64,000 nt of DNA from Bacteroidales bacterium (GTDB taxonomy: Bacteria; Bacteroidota; Bacteroidia; Bacteroidales; UBA932): the NCBI GenBank assembly GCA_017554305.1, contig JAFZIN010000032.1, forward strand, positions 1 through 64,000. Reading direction: 5' to 3'. Below, in pieces: positions 34,770-43,936 of this stretch. Under the pieces are notes generated by a model. It did no database searches. It was not told the DNA's origin and worked only from the letters and a program-made list of their open reading frames with translations. How positions within the stretch are numbered: the stretch's first letter is position 1; each line of letters begins with the position of its first letter. The translations under genes and the position numbers were made by a program.

Positions 34770-35402
34770 TTATTCTTTATTTTTTGTCTTCAAATCGTTT
34801 ACAAGGGCTGCAAAGTAAGCACTTTTTTGTGGATATAACAAAATTAGTTTAGAGAAGACCTCTATAGCTTGCTCATTGTAACCTTGTTGTGCATATATGT
34901 GTCCAAGCGTTTCCGTGCAGAAAGCCAGATCATCAAAGTTTACTTTGCCCTCTGAATCTATAACGGTAGATTTATCTGCCTGCTTCTTTACAAACGGACT
35001 GTTTCTAAGCTTGAGCTCCATATCATCCTCAGGAGCAATGGATTTCAGATCTTCCTTGGAGAAGAAATCTCCGCCGGCAACAATAACTTTTCTCTTAGGA
35101 GCCTGTTCAACCTTCTCATCTGCAGTAACATTTTCACTCTTATCTGATGCGTCAAGAACAATAGTCTCCTCTTCAGAAAAGTTTCTGTCCGGATTATTGA
35201 TGTTTCTGTAAAGAGTTGAACGTGAGGCTAGAAAAACAGCACACTCTTTAAGTTTCTGAGTGAAGGCCTCCTTGTCTATGCGGTAGAGTTTTTCCAAAAG
35301 TATCTGACGTGCGTAGGAGTACCACGGACTCTCCTTAACAAGAGACTCCAACTCCATAACATCCATAGATGATAACTTTTTATGTTTCTCTTCTACCTCC
35401 AC
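34770..35402 (-). CDS. TPR-like protein of the lptE-secG operon
   Basis: A 210-residue soluble protein without signal peptide. The N-terminal half is helical (MDVMELESLVKESPWYSYAR and LLEKLYRIDKEAFTQKLKEC); an acidic middle and a C-terminal TPR-like pair (TLGHIYAQQGYNEQAIEVFS) follow. The position between lptE and secG appears conserved in Bacteroidales, from memory. It overlaps lptE by 10 nt. Function is unknown; a helper in envelope biogenesis is possible. Confidence 0.7.
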   Translation of the reverse strand: MEVEEKHKKLSSMDVMELESLVKESPWYSYARQILLEKLYRIDKEAFTQKLKECAVFLASRSTLYRNINNPDRNFSEEETIVLDASDKSENVTADEKVEQAPKRKVIVAGGDFFSKEDLKSIAPEDDMELKLRNSPFVKKQADKSTVIDSEGKVNFDDLAFCTETLGHIYAQQGYNEQAIEVFSKLILLYPQKSAYFAALVNDLKTKNKE

Positions 35403-35917
35403 TCTGCAACTGTAGCGTTAAAAATATCTTCCACCAATGTCTCTATAATTTGCTGGCACAAAACATCTTGCACGGCATCTAAGGAGTTGGTGGAGTCATA
35501 GTCCTGGTATGCGGCAAAGGAGCGTCCTTCCGGGAATGCCTCATCCGGGTATTTATTGTTCTTGTAAACAATTCTTACGGCAATGGTAAGACGGTTGCGT
35601 GATGCAATTTCATCTGCCGTTACCGCGGTTGGCGTAACCTCGTAACTTGTTATGTATCCGGTCACTTCCAAATCTGCATCCTGGCCGTCATAAACCATCT
35701 CCAGTTTTGTAAGACGGCGGTACTTGTCCTGAAGTGCCTGGGTGAGATTGTTGGAGAGTGAAGGGTTTATCTGCATAGCCTTGTTCTCTATGTTTGCAAC
35801 ATAGATTGTCTTAATATCTGGCTGCAGAGAAGTTCCGGAGAATGAGTAAATTCCGCAACCACTCAAAAGCATGGTTCCAAATAGTGCAATAAGCAGATGT
35901 ATAGATTTGAATTTCAT
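35393..35917 (-). CDS. lptE: LPS assembly lipoprotein LptE family
   Basis: A 174-residue lipoprotein, lipobox LLSGC near residue 21. The start of the mature part, GIYSFSGTSLQPDIKTIYVA, is typical of the LptE/LptE-like family of Bacteroidota; later parts have alternating strands and RLTIAVRIVYKNNK. It would act with LptD in placing lipopolysaccharide in the outer membrane. The gene lies 5 bp from the sigma-54 activator and overlaps the TPR-like gene. Confidence 0.88.
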   Translation of the reverse strand: MKFKSIHLLIALFGTMLLSGCGIYSFSGTSLQPDIKTIYVANIENKAMQINPSLSNNLTQALQDKYRRLTKLEMVYDGQDADLEVTGYITSYEVTPTAVTADEIASRNRLTIAVRIVYKNNKYPDEAFPEGRSFAAYQDYDSTNSLDAVQDVLCQQIIETLVEDIFNATVAEWR

Positions 35918-35922
35918 GGTTG

Positions 35923-37092
35923 CTATTTCTTTATATCAAAATCCTTAATCTTTCTGTATAGGGTTCTTTCAGAAATTCCCAACTCCTTTGCCGCAGCCTT
36001 GCGGTTACGCGGATACTTGCGGAGAGCGGAGAGAATCTTCTGTTTGTACACAGAATTTATTGAGAGGTCTTCCTGTTCGCTCTTTGATTCTCCCTCCGGA
36101 GAAACAACAATAACCTTCTCATCATTGCCTCCCTGCGGTACGGTTATGTTCTGAACGCCGCCCTGTGAAAAGGCTCCGGAAGCGGCCGCCTGCTTAAGGC
36201 TGTCTACATCCTGCTTAAGAGCGTATATCATCTTGTAAATTACCTCTTTATCATTAATGAAAGAGGTGTCCTGATATGCAGACTGCGGGGTTGCAAGTAC
36301 CGGATGAATATCATCTTTAGGAAGATACTTGCTCATAGTCTCCGCATCTATCTGACGTGAAGATTCCAATACAGCAATCTGCTCAACCACATTCTTCAGC
36401 TGGCGGATATTGCCCGGCCAGCGGTAGGTCATAAGAAGAACCTGCGCATCTCTTGTAAGTTCTATGCAAGGCATATTGTAGCGGTCTGCACAGTCCAGAG
36501 CAAACTTGCGGAAGAGCATTGGAATATCTCCCTTGCGCTCACGCAGCGGAGGAAGTTCTATTGGAATCTGATTGAGACGGTAAAAAAGATCCTCCCTGAA
36601 TTTTTTCTGTGAGATGGCCTGCATAAGGTTTACGTTGGTTGCTGCAATTACCCTTACATCAGTCTTTTGCACGGTTGAAGAACCAACCTTGTAAAACTCT
36701 CCGCTCTCCAAAACTCTTAAAAGTCTCTTCTGTGATTCTGCAGAGAGTTCTCCCACCTCATCCAGGAAAATGGTGCCGCCGTCTGCCACCTCAAAGTAAC
36801 CTTTGCGGGTCTCATTGGCGCCGGTGAAGGAGCCCTTTATGTGGCCGAATAGTTCGCTCTCCATTGTTCCCTCCGGAATGGCGCCGCAGTTTACGGCTAC
36901 ATATTTCTTATGTTTTCTTGGACTGTTGCTGTGAATAATTTGAGGAATAGACTCCTTTCCAACACCGCTCTCTCCGCTTACCAGAACAGAGAGATCTGTC
37001 TGCGCCACCTGCTCTGCAATCTCAAGAGCCCTGTTGAACTTAGGGTCATCTCCTATAAGATCAAATCTGTTTTTTAAACTCTGTAATTCCAT
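35923..37092 (-). CDS. Sigma-54 interacting transcriptional activator (no receiver domain)
   Basis: A 389-residue bacterial enhancer-binding protein made of an AAA+ domain and a Fis-type HTH only. The start MELQSLKNRFDLIGDDPKF at 37092 is used because the reading further upstream is not conserved-looking and passes the promoter box. Walker A GESGVGKE lies near residue 38; the sigma-54 contact loop reads GSFTGA rather than GAFTGA; Walker B is GGTIFLDEVGEL; the HTH is NRKAAAKELGISERTLYRKI at the end. With no sensor domain, control is probably by level or by partners. It leads the lptE-TPR-secG operon. Confidence 0.9.
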   Translation of the reverse strand: MELQSLKNRFDLIGDDPKFNRALEIAEQVAQTDLSVLVSGESGVGKESIPQIIHSNSPRKHKKYVAVNCGAIPEGTMESELFGHIKGSFTGANETRKGYFEVADGGTIFLDEVGELSAESQKRLLRVLESGEFYKVGSSTVQKTDVRVIAATNVNLMQAISQKKFREDLFYRLNQIPIELPPLRERKGDIPMLFRKFALDCADRYNMPCIELTRDAQVLLMTYRWPGNIRQLKNVVEQIAVLESSRQIDAETMSKYLPKDDIHPVLATPQSAYQDTSFINDKEVIYKMIYALKQDVDSLKQAAASGAFSQGGVQNITVPQGGNDEKVIVVSPEGESKSEQEDLSINSVYKQKILSALRKYPRNRKAAAKELGISERTLYRKIKDFDIKK

Positions 37093-37119
37093 TTTCCCTC
37101 CATTTTGAGTCTGTAGGCA

Positions 37120-37127
37120 CAAAGATA
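37120..37127 (-). promoter_or_regulatory. -7 box of the sigma-54 activator operon
   Basis: TATCTTTG on the reverse strand, 28 nt before the start at 37092. Confidence 0.5.
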
Positions 37128-37149
37128 CATAAAACTGACATTTTTTCAG

Positions 37150-37157
37150 TATTTTTG
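37150..37157 (+). promoter_or_regulatory. -7 box of kdsB
   Basis: TATTTTTG, 50 nt before the ATG at 37207; divergent from the box at 37120. No good -33. Confidence 0.45.
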
Positions 37158-37206
37158 TCTGTGGCAAAAGAAACCCTTGCCCGATTATTGTATAGAAGCT
37201 ATTCTG

Positions 37207-37980
37207 ATGAAAGAGATTTTGGCAATAATACCCTCCAGATACGCCTCAACAAGGCTTCCGGGAAAACCGTTGGCTCTTGTAGGGGGAATACCTATGGTTG
37301 TTCGTACTCTCCGCCAGGCTGCAAAGGTCTTTTCAGACGTATGTGTGGCCACAGACGATGAGCGAATTAAGGAGACGGTAGAAAAATGGGGCGGAGTTGC
37401 CGTTATGACCTCTGCCAGCCACCCTAGTGGAACAGACCGTTGCCTGGAGGCAATGAAGAAGTATTCTGCTCAAACGGGCCGCAGGTTTGATGTTGTTGTG
37501 AACGTTCAGGGAGATGAGCCGTTTATAAGCACAAACCAGTTGGAGAAACTTGCCAAATGCTTTGAAGATGAGAGCGTTTGCCTGGCTACTATTGTAAAGA
37601 GGGCAACATCCGTCTCAGAACTGGAAGATCCTAACCGCCCTAAGGTGGTCATTGACAAGGATAACAATGCGCTCTACTTTTCACGCAACAGAATACCGTA
37701 TGACCGCAGCGGAAAGATTACAGATGAGGATTTGGTAAAGAGCCCTTACTATTTGCACGTTGGACTTTACGGTTACAGAAGCCGGACGCTGGAGAAGATT
37801 TGCAGCATGAAGGAGAGTTCATTGGAGAAAACGGAGAAGCTGGAGCAGCTGCGCTGGCTGGAGAACGGGCTCAAAATCAGAGTGGCAGAGTCAAATGACA
37901 AATCTTACGGAGTAGATACTCCTGAGGATCTGGAGCGTTTGAACAGAATGATAGAGAGTGGGGAACTTAAAACAGATTAA
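37207..37980 (+). CDS. kdsB: 3-deoxy-manno-octulosonate cytidylyltransferase (KdsB)
   Basis: A 257-residue cytoplasmic enzyme that makes CMP-Kdo for lipopolysaccharide. The start MKEILAIIPSRYASTRLPGK (ATG at 37207) matches the family; an upstream TTG adds a non-family segment. Other motifs: VCVATDDERI, VVNVQGDEPFI, and LYFSRNRIPY with the substrate-contacting arginine. It fits the lptE gene on the other side of the divergent promoter region. Confidence 0.97.
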   Translation: MKEILAIIPSRYASTRLPGKPLALVGGIPMVVRTLRQAAKVFSDVCVATDDERIKETVEKWGGVAVMTSASHPSGTDRCLEAMKKYSAQTGRRFDVVVNVQGDEPFISTNQLEKLAKCFEDESVCLATIVKRATSVSELEDPNRPKVVIDKDNNALYFSRNRIPYDRSGKITDEDLVKSPYYLHVGLYGYRSRTLEKICSMKESSLEKTEKLEQLRWLENGLKIRVAESNDKSYGVDTPEDLERLNRMIESGELKTD

Positions 37981-37998
37981 CATTTTAACTTATTTTAT

Positions 37999-39678
37999 AT
38001 GAAGAAATTATCTAGTTGTCTCCTTGCAGGAGCAGTTATGTTGCTGGTAACTTTTTGTGCCAATCCACAGCAGATGGCAAAGTTGGCGGCGTTGGTTAAG
38101 ACGGAGTGCAACCCTCAGATTCTTGAGTGCGTAGGTGGAGAAATTAAAGCCACATACACCATCCATTTTCCGGAGAAGTATTTTGTGCAAACAGCTTATT
38201 TAAAGGTTACTCCGGTATTGGTTTATGAAGGCGGACAGGCTGTTGGCCCAGATTTTTGGATGCAGGGAGAGAAGATAAGAGATAACTACAAAGTTGTTCC
38301 TTACAAGAGTGCATCTACCGTTAGCAGAGATGTTGTCTTTGCTTACAAACCTGGTATGGAGAAGGCAACCCTCCAGCTTGTGGCAACGGTTTACAATAAC
38401 TCAAAATCAAAGAGTTATGAGTATCCTATTCCGTTCAAGATTGCAGAGGGAACCAATTGCACCTATATGCTTGCAAAGACTTCCGGCGCAGTTTATGAGA
38501 TGGAAGACACTTACCAGAAGGAAGTTACAGAGGAGGTAGAGACGGAGATTCTCTATGACGTAAACAAGGCAGACGTTAAGAACACCCGCCTGAACTCAAA
38601 GGAGATTAAGGCTTTTGAGGAGTTTATAAAGAAGGCTCAGAAAGATAAGAGCAAGACTGTAAACAGCAGTAAAATAATTGGATACGCTTCTCCTGAAGGA
38701 CCTCAGGATAAGAACAACACACTCTCAAATCAGAGAGCAAAGTCTGCAAAGACTGCATACGATAAGACAATATCCAAGAAAGCAAATCTTGATGTTCCTG
38801 TAACCATTGAGGAGAAGGGAGAAGATTGGGAAGGATTCCAGAAGATTGTAAAGGCCTCTAACATAGAGGATAAAGACCTTATCTTAAGAGTTCTTTCAAT
38901 GTACTCAGATCCTGTAATACGTGAGAGGGAAATCAGAAATATGTCTCAGGTATTCCAGACTCTCTCAACAAAAGTTCTTCCTCAGCTCCGCAGAAGCCGC
39001 ATTGTAACAAGCGTTACAAAGAAGAACTTTACAGATGATGAGATTGCTCAAATGCTCTCAAATTCAGACGAGAACCTTACAGAGGAGGCAATGGTTTACT
39101 ATGCAGCAAAAGTTGCAAAGAACAATGATGAAAAGATTTCTGTTCTGAAGAAAGCTGCAGAGAGATTTGGAACAACCCGTGCACTGAATAATCTTGCTGC
39201 CGCATATCTTACTGCCGGCCAGACAGATAAGGCTGCAGAGGCTCTTTCAAAGATTAAGGAGGAGAGCGCAGGTTACTACAACAACCTTGGTGTTGTTCAG
39301 ATGCAGAAGGGTGAGTATGACAAGGCTGCCGAATACTTCTATATGGCAAAGGGTGAGAATGACGAACTCATAGATCAGGCTAAGGAAAACATTGGTGCAC
39401 TGCTTATTATGGACGGTGATTACAAAGGCGCTCTTGAGGCTTTGAATGAGAGCAAAGGATTCAACCACGCTCTTGTACTTGTTCTTACGGGCAATCTTGA
39501 TAAGGCAAAATCTCTTCTCACAAATGAAGAGGATCCTGATGAGTCTTACTTAAGAGCAATCATTGCAGCCCGCAAGGGTGAGGCCGGCAACTGTGAGAGA
39601 GAGCTTGCAAAGGCTTATGTGAACAGCAAATACGAGGCTCGCGCAGACAACGATATAGAGTTTGCTGCATTACAGTAA
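37999..39678 (+). CDS. OmpA/TPR-domain outer-envelope lipoprotein
   Basis: A 559-residue exported protein. The N-terminus has a hydrophobic signal with a possible lipobox VTFC near residue 20. Residues about 30-180 are beta-rich (KATYTIHFPEKYFVQTAYL). Residues about 185-270 resemble an OmpA C-terminal peptidoglycan-binding region (ILYDVNKADVKNTRLNSKEI, then IIGYASPEGPQDKNNTLSNQ and RAKSAKTAY). The C-terminal third has TPR repeats (ALNNLAAAYLTAGQTDKAAE, YYNNLGVVQMQKGEYDKAAE). Probably links outer membrane and cell wall. The glycosyltransferase starts 1 nt downstream. Confidence 0.78.
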   Translation: MKKLSSCLLAGAVMLLVTFCANPQQMAKLAALVKTECNPQILECVGGEIKATYTIHFPEKYFVQTAYLKVTPVLVYEGGQAVGPDFWMQGEKIRDNYKVVPYKSASTVSRDVVFAYKPGMEKATLQLVATVYNNSKSKSYEYPIPFKIAEGTNCTYMLAKTSGAVYEMEDTYQKEVTEEVETEILYDVNKADVKNTRLNSKEIKAFEEFIKKAQKDKSKTVNSSKIIGYASPEGPQDKNNTLSNQRAKSAKTAYDKTISKKANLDVPVTIEEKGEDWEGFQKIVKASNIEDKDLILRVLSMYSDPVIREREIRNMSQVFQTLSTKVLPQLRRSRIVTSVTKKNFTDDEIAQMLSNSDENLTEEAMVYYAAKVAKNNDEKISVLKKAAERFGTTRALNNLAAAYLTAGQTDKAAEALSKIKEESAGYYNNLGVVQMQKGEYDKAAEYFYMAKGENDELIDQAKENIGALLIMDGDYKGALEALNESKGFNHALVLVLTGNLDKAKSLLTNEEDPDESYLRAIIAARKGEAGNCERELAKAYVNSKYEARADNDIEFAALQ

Positions 39679-39679
39679 A

Positions 39680-41056
39680 ATGCATGATGCCTATAAAAAT
39701 AGACTGATTCTTTTTACCAATACCTTTCCGTATGGGATGGGTGAGACATTCCTTGCGGAAGAGTTGCCATACCTGGCAAAAGAGTTTTCTGAAATAGTAA
39801 TCTATCCTCTTTATGAGGAGCTTGGATTAGTTAGAGAGGTGCCCTCAAACACACGGTTTTGCAGGGCGCTTCTCACTTTTGATCACAAAGACAAATTAGG
39901 ATTTCTTACAAAGGGAATCTTTAATACGGCACCTTTTTTCTTTGCTTTTAAAGAGTTCTTTTCCAGAACTTTATTGGGGAGTGACATAAAACTTGAAAAG
40001 GGTAAGAAAAAGGCTCCCCTCTTTAAACGTTTAAGAATATTCTTCAACTATTTTCTTATGCTCAGAGCAATGCTTGGAGATAAGAAACACGTTGAACGTA
40101 TAATAGGTGATATCTCTTTTGCAGATAAGGTTTATTTCTACTGGGGAGACAAATCTGCAATGCTGATTCCTTTTTTGAGAAAGAGGTTGGAGGGAAAGGT
40201 AGAGTTTCTTCCAAAGTTCTGTGTAAGATTCCACGGGTCAGATCTTTATGAGGGAGCAAAAGGTTATCTTCCTTTCAGAAAAGAGATCTTTTCAAATACA
40301 GATTTTGCAATAACAGTCTCCAACAACGGAGCCTCTTACATTAAAAAGAACTACAGCCCCGCACCTAAACTTATAGAGACCTGGCACCTGGGAAGTTCCC
40401 GCAACGGAAGAGAGTGTGCAAACATTTCCTCAGAGCCATCTCAATCCAAAGTCTTTAACATTGTGAGCTGCTCCAACGTTATAGAACTTAAGCGCGTTGG
40501 TCTGATACTCAATGCGTTGAAACAGCTTGTGCACGATTCGGACGCTCTTAAAGTTTTGAAGGATGCGGGTTATGAATCTGTAAGCTGGACCCACTTTGGA
40601 GGAGGAGTTTTGTTGCCGGCTCTTAAGAAAGATGCAGATGAATTTTTGCTCTCACTCTCACAAGGCTCTGATTTTAACGTTAATATAGAACTCAAAGGAG
40701 CAACTCCGCATAAGGAAGTTTTGGAGTTCTATCAAAACAGGGGAGCAGATCTTTTTATTCTTGTTAGCAGAAGTGAAGGAGTTCCTGTATCAATAATGGA
40801 GGCCTTCTCCTACGGAATTCCGGTTATTGCAACCAACGTTGGTGGAGTTAGCGAACTCTTCCGCAACTGTCCTATTGGCTATCTTGTAAATTCAGATATA
40901 ACCGCCCAGGAGCTTAAAAATCAGATAACTGCGTTTATAGAACTCCCTTCTGAAATCAAAAGTCAGATGAGAGAAAACGCATTTGAAAACTGGGCGGAAA
41001 ATTGGGATGCAAAGAAAAATTACTCTTCTTTTGCTGAGGAGTTGGCCGCTCTATAA
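39680..41056 (+). CDS. Glycosyltransferase, GT4 family
   Basis: A 458-residue cytoplasmic or membrane-associated GT-B enzyme. The start at 39680 (MHDAYKNRLILFTNTFPYGM) directly follows the OmpA-like stop; an earlier start would overlap that gene. The donor-binding half shows SCSNVIELKRVGLILNALKQ, ELKGATPHKEVLEFY, and SRSEGVPVSIMEAFSYGIPV with the usual E-x7-E pattern, then ATNVGGVSEL. A role in capsule or surface glycan synthesis is likely. The stop overlaps the convergent thioesterase by 6 nt. Confidence 0.88.
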   Translation: MHDAYKNRLILFTNTFPYGMGETFLAEELPYLAKEFSEIVIYPLYEELGLVREVPSNTRFCRALLTFDHKDKLGFLTKGIFNTAPFFFAFKEFFSRTLLGSDIKLEKGKKKAPLFKRLRIFFNYFLMLRAMLGDKKHVERIIGDISFADKVYFYWGDKSAMLIPFLRKRLEGKVEFLPKFCVRFHGSDLYEGAKGYLPFRKEIFSNTDFAITVSNNGASYIKKNYSPAPKLIETWHLGSSRNGRECANISSEPSQSKVFNIVSCSNVIELKRVGLILNALKQLVHDSDALKVLKDAGYESVSWTHFGGGVLLPALKKDADEFLLSLSQGSDFNVNIELKGATPHKEVLEFYQNRGADLFILVSRSEGVPVSIMEAFSYGIPVIATNVGGVSELFRNCPIGYLVNSDITAQELKNQITAFIELPSEIKSQMRENAFENWAENWDAKKNYSSFAEELAAL

Positions 41057-41878
41057 CTCTGCTCCCACAAGCGGAATTGTACGAAGCCTCAAACGGCAGG
41101 CTTCACTCTCTTCAGAGTTTTCAGGAAGATCCTGCATTATCTTAAAGAGATAATCTGTATGGTTGTCTTCACCAACTGCAACGGCATTGGTGTGGTTTGT
41201 TGTTCCGTAAATTTTTATTGGAACCTCAGGCCTTCCCTCTGCAATGAAGGCTATGTCTAACCTTTTGATATTGTTCTTTTTATGCCAGGAGAGAGGGAAG
41301 ATGTCAAGCACGTGGTCTACATAACGCATACTGTTTATGTGGCCGTTAAAATCTACATCTGAAAAGTATGTGTTGTCTATTCTGAATAGCGAAGGTTCAT
41401 CCAGTTGAATCTTTGCAGGGCGGTCTATTGGAACATTCAAAAACTCTTTGTCATCCTCATTCACAATAAAGGTTGTGATGAGTCCGTTGTGAATCTCCAT
41501 CAAATCTACCGGATGGCGTGTGGTAGTGTCTATCATTGCCCAAACGCTTCTGCCCCAGCCTAATACCTCACCCTCCTTTGAGAGTGCACGAAAGTTTCTG
41601 CTGGTAAAGAGCGGATGAACTTTATCTATCCAGGTCTCTATGGTTATCTCCTGGTGGCGTGAAGGAATCCGCTCCATCTCAACAGCAAGACGGGAGAGAA
41701 CCCAGGTCTTTCCCATCTCATTAAGATAGATTGTTCCAAAGCCACGCTCTGTGGAGTGATAATCTGCCGCAGAAAGCATAATGTTCACAAGAGAACTGAA
41801 ACGCAGCATCTTGCGAACATTACACTGATATTGCTCTACTCGGAAACTGTATCTTCCTATCTTTGGCAACTGGCTCAT
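41051..41878 (-). CDS. Acyl-ACP thioesterase (FatA/FatB family)
   Basis: A 275-residue hotdog-fold enzyme with two hotdog repeats, releasing fatty acids from acyl carrier protein. Visible: WVLSRLAVEMERIPSRHQEI in the first repeat, VLGWGRSVWAMIDTTTRHPV, and the conserved active-site region DVDFNGHINSMRYVDHVLD in the second (Asn/His of the D-x-N-x-H type). It overlaps the frr start by 1 nt; the combination with frr and pyrH is not functionally obvious. Confidence 0.9.
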   Translation of the reverse strand: MSQLPKIGRYSFRVEQYQCNVRKMLRFSSLVNIMLSAADYHSTERGFGTIYLNEMGKTWVLSRLAVEMERIPSRHQEITIETWIDKVHPLFTSRNFRALSKEGEVLGWGRSVWAMIDTTTRHPVDLMEIHNGLITTFIVNEDDKEFLNVPIDRPAKIQLDEPSLFRIDNTYFSDVDFNGHINSMRYVDHVLDIFPLSWHKKNNIKRLDIAFIAEGRPEVPIKIYGTTNHTNAVAVGEDNHTDYLFKIMQDLPENSEESEACRLRLRTIPLVGAEL

Positions 41879-42444
41879 TAGACGGTCATTATCTCCTTCT
41901 CTTTAGCAGCCACCATCTCGTCTACTTTCTTTACAAAGGTATCTGTCTTCTTCTGAATCTCAACCTCTGCATCTTTGCAGACATCCTCCTCAAGACCATC
42001 TTTCTTGAACTTCTTGTGAGCCTCAACAACATCTCTTCTGGCGTTGCGGATACTCATCTTTGCACTCTCTCCTGCAGCGCGTGCCTGCTTGCAGAGTTCC
42101 TTACGTCTCTCCTCTGTCAAAGGCGGAATGTTTATTCTGATGTTTTCACCGTTGTTGATTGGGGTGAAGCCCAGGTTGGCATCCATAATAGCCTTAACAA
42201 TAGCGGCTACCATCTTCTTCTCCCAAGGCTGAACAATCATGCTTTTAGGATCCGGAACAGATACGGAAGCTACTTTTGGAACAGGGGTAGGTGAACCGTA
42301 GTAGTCTACCATTACGCTATTCAAAACTGCCGGATTAGCCTTGCCGGCGCGGAAGGTTTTAAGTTCTTCCTCCAGGTGTTCAATGGCATGTTCCATTTTG
42401 GAAACGCCCTGAGCAATGTTCTCTTTAGAATCTTTAATTTCCAT
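41878..42444 (-). CDS. frr: Ribosome recycling factor
   Basis: A 188-residue factor that splits the post-termination ribosome together with EF-G. Typical stretches: LKTFRAGKANPAVLNSVMVD, YYGSPTPVPKVASVSVPDPK, GENIRINIPPLTEERRKEL, and the C-terminal long helices. Length is normal. It lies between pyrH (17 bp upstream) and the thioesterase, in the widespread pyrH-frr order. Confidence 0.98.
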   Translation of the reverse strand: MEIKDSKENIAQGVSKMEHAIEHLEEELKTFRAGKANPAVLNSVMVDYYGSPTPVPKVASVSVPDPKSMIVQPWEKKMVAAIVKAIMDANLGFTPINNGENIRINIPPLTEERRKELCKQARAAGESAKMSIRNARRDVVEAHKKFKKDGLEEDVCKDAEVEIQKKTDTFVKKVDEMVAAKEKEIMTV

Positions 42445-42461
42445 ATAATTGTTTTTTTTAA

Positions 42462-43175
42462 CTATTCTTTATTACTTACAACCGTTCCAACATTCTCTCC
42501 TGCAAGGAGTTTGGTAAGGTTTTCCGGGTTTGTCATATCAAAGACAATGATTGGCATATTGTTGTCTTTACAGAGAGCGAATGCGGTTTGATCCATAACC
42601 TTGAGATTGTCTGCAAGGGCTTTTGTAAAACTCAGGCTCTCATATCTCTTGGCGTTAGGGTTCTTTTTAGGGTCACTGTCATAAACGCCGTCTACCTTGG
42701 TTCCCTTCAAAAGAGCATCTGCTCCAATCTCGCAGGCACGCAGGCTTGCGGCAGAATCTGTGGTAAAGAACGGATTTCCGGTTCCTCCTGCAATGATTGC
42801 CACTCCGCCGCCGTTAAGAACCTCCATGGCCTTCTCTTTGGCGTAGTATCTTGCAACCGGCTCCATGGGGAGTGAGGTGAAAACCTCTGCTTTAACTCCG
42901 CAATCCTTAAGGAAGGAGGAGAGGGCCATGCTGTTGATAACCGTGGCAAGCATTCCCATCTGGTCTCCCTTTACGCGGTCATAACCGGCATCCACTCCGC
43001 TCAAACCGCGGAAGATGTTACCTCCGCCCACTACTATTGCCACCTGAACGCCCCCCTTAACGGCCTTTGCAATCTCTTTGGAGTAAGATTTAATGACATC
43101 TGCATTCAGACCTATTCCGTCTGCTCCGCCCATTGCCTCACCGCTGAGCTTGAGCAATACTCTCTTTAATTCCAT
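42462..43175 (-). CDS. pyrH: UMP kinase
   Basis: A 237-residue hexameric amino-acid-kinase-fold enzyme converting UMP to UDP. Visible: RVLLKLSGEAMGG at the start, VVGGGNIFRG, DRVKGDQMGMLATVINSMAL and GGTGNPFFTTDSAASLRACE. It heads the pyrH-frr-thioesterase operon. Confidence 0.98.
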   Translation of the reverse strand: MELKRVLLKLSGEAMGGADGIGLNADVIKSYSKEIAKAVKGGVQVAIVVGGGNIFRGLSGVDAGYDRVKGDQMGMLATVINSMALSSFLKDCGVKAEVFTSLPMEPVARYYAKEKAMEVLNGGGVAIIAGGTGNPFFTTDSAASLRACEIGADALLKGTKVDGVYDSDPKKNPNAKRYESLSFTKALADNLKVMDQTAFALCKDNNMPIIVFDMTNPENLTKLLAGENVGTVVSNKE

Positions 43176-43198
43176 CTTTTAATTGTTTAATTGAGCAA

Positions 43199-43229
43199 CG
43201 AAATTAGCCAATTATTGTAAAAATTGCAA
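43199..43229 (-). promoter_or_regulatory. Promoter of the pyrH operon
   Basis: On the reverse strand: TTG (43227-43229), 20 bp, TAATTTCG (43199-43206; one mismatch to TAnnTTTG). It overlaps the divergent sdhC promoter. Confidence 0.5.
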
Positions 43230-43245
43230 CTAAATGGTATCTTTG
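43215..43245 (+). promoter_or_regulatory. Promoter of sdhC
   Basis: TTG (43215-43217), 20 bp, TATCTTTG (43238-43245), 29 nt before the start codon. Confidence 0.65.
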
Positions 43246-43273
43246 CTAATCGAAATTAAAAACAGATATCTAT

Positions 43274-43933
43274 ATGGCAAACATATTTACTACATCTATT
43301 GGCAAAAAGGTGATAATGAGCCTTAGCGGTTTCTTCCTAATTCTCTTTATCACTTTGCACGCAGTTTTGAACGGTGCTTATCTGCTGGATAAAACCGGTG
43401 AGGCCTTTAACGCAGTTTGCGAGTTTATGGCTCTTCCGGTTGTTACCGTAATGGTACCGGTTCTGGCACTGGGATTCATTATCCACATCATTTATGCCTT
43501 TATCCTTTATATTCAGGATTATAAGGCTCGTGGAAAGGAGCGTTACGCCGTTTCCAACAAAACCAAGGCAGACGGTTGGGCTTCCAAGAATATGGTTATC
43601 CTTGGCCTGCTGGTTCTCATAGGAATAGCTCTTCACCTTACAGATTTCTGGGCTAAGATGCAGCTTCAGGACTTCATTGGCGGAGAGGTTGCAACAGGTG
43701 CTGCGGCAATGGTGGCAACCTTTAAGGGTCGCTATTGCATTTATGCTCTTTACATTGTATGGTTTGTTTGCCTCTGGCTTCACCTTAATCACGGCTTCTG
43801 GAGCGCATTCCAGTCTATGGGTTGGAACAATCAGAAATGGATAGACAGATTGAGAATTATAGGTTACTTCTACTCAACCATTGTTATCCTGCTCTTCATT
43901 GCAGTTGCAACAAAGGCTACTTTTATTGGCTAA
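43274..43933 (+). CDS. sdhC: Succinate dehydrogenase/fumarate reductase cytochrome b subunit
   Basis: A 219-residue membrane anchor with five hydrophobic helices. The Bacteroidota B-type family is shown by TSIGKKVIMSLSGFFLILFI and LHAVLNGAYLL near the start and WLHLNHGFWSAFQSMGWNN later; histidines in helices can hold the two hemes. In this family the flavoprotein and iron-sulfur genes usually follow at once, but here the next gene is the convergent hemW, so this is an orphan subunit in this window. Confidence 0.93.
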   Translation: MANIFTTSIGKKVIMSLSGFFLILFITLHAVLNGAYLLDKTGEAFNAVCEFMALPVVTVMVPVLALGFIIHIIYAFILYIQDYKARGKERYAVSNKTKADGWASKNMVILGLLVLIGIALHLTDFWAKMQLQDFIGGEVATGAAAMVATFKGRYCIYALYIVWFVCLWLHLNHGFWSAFQSMGWNNQKWIDRLRIIGYFYSTIVILLFIAVATKATFIG

Positions 43934-43936
43934 AAG

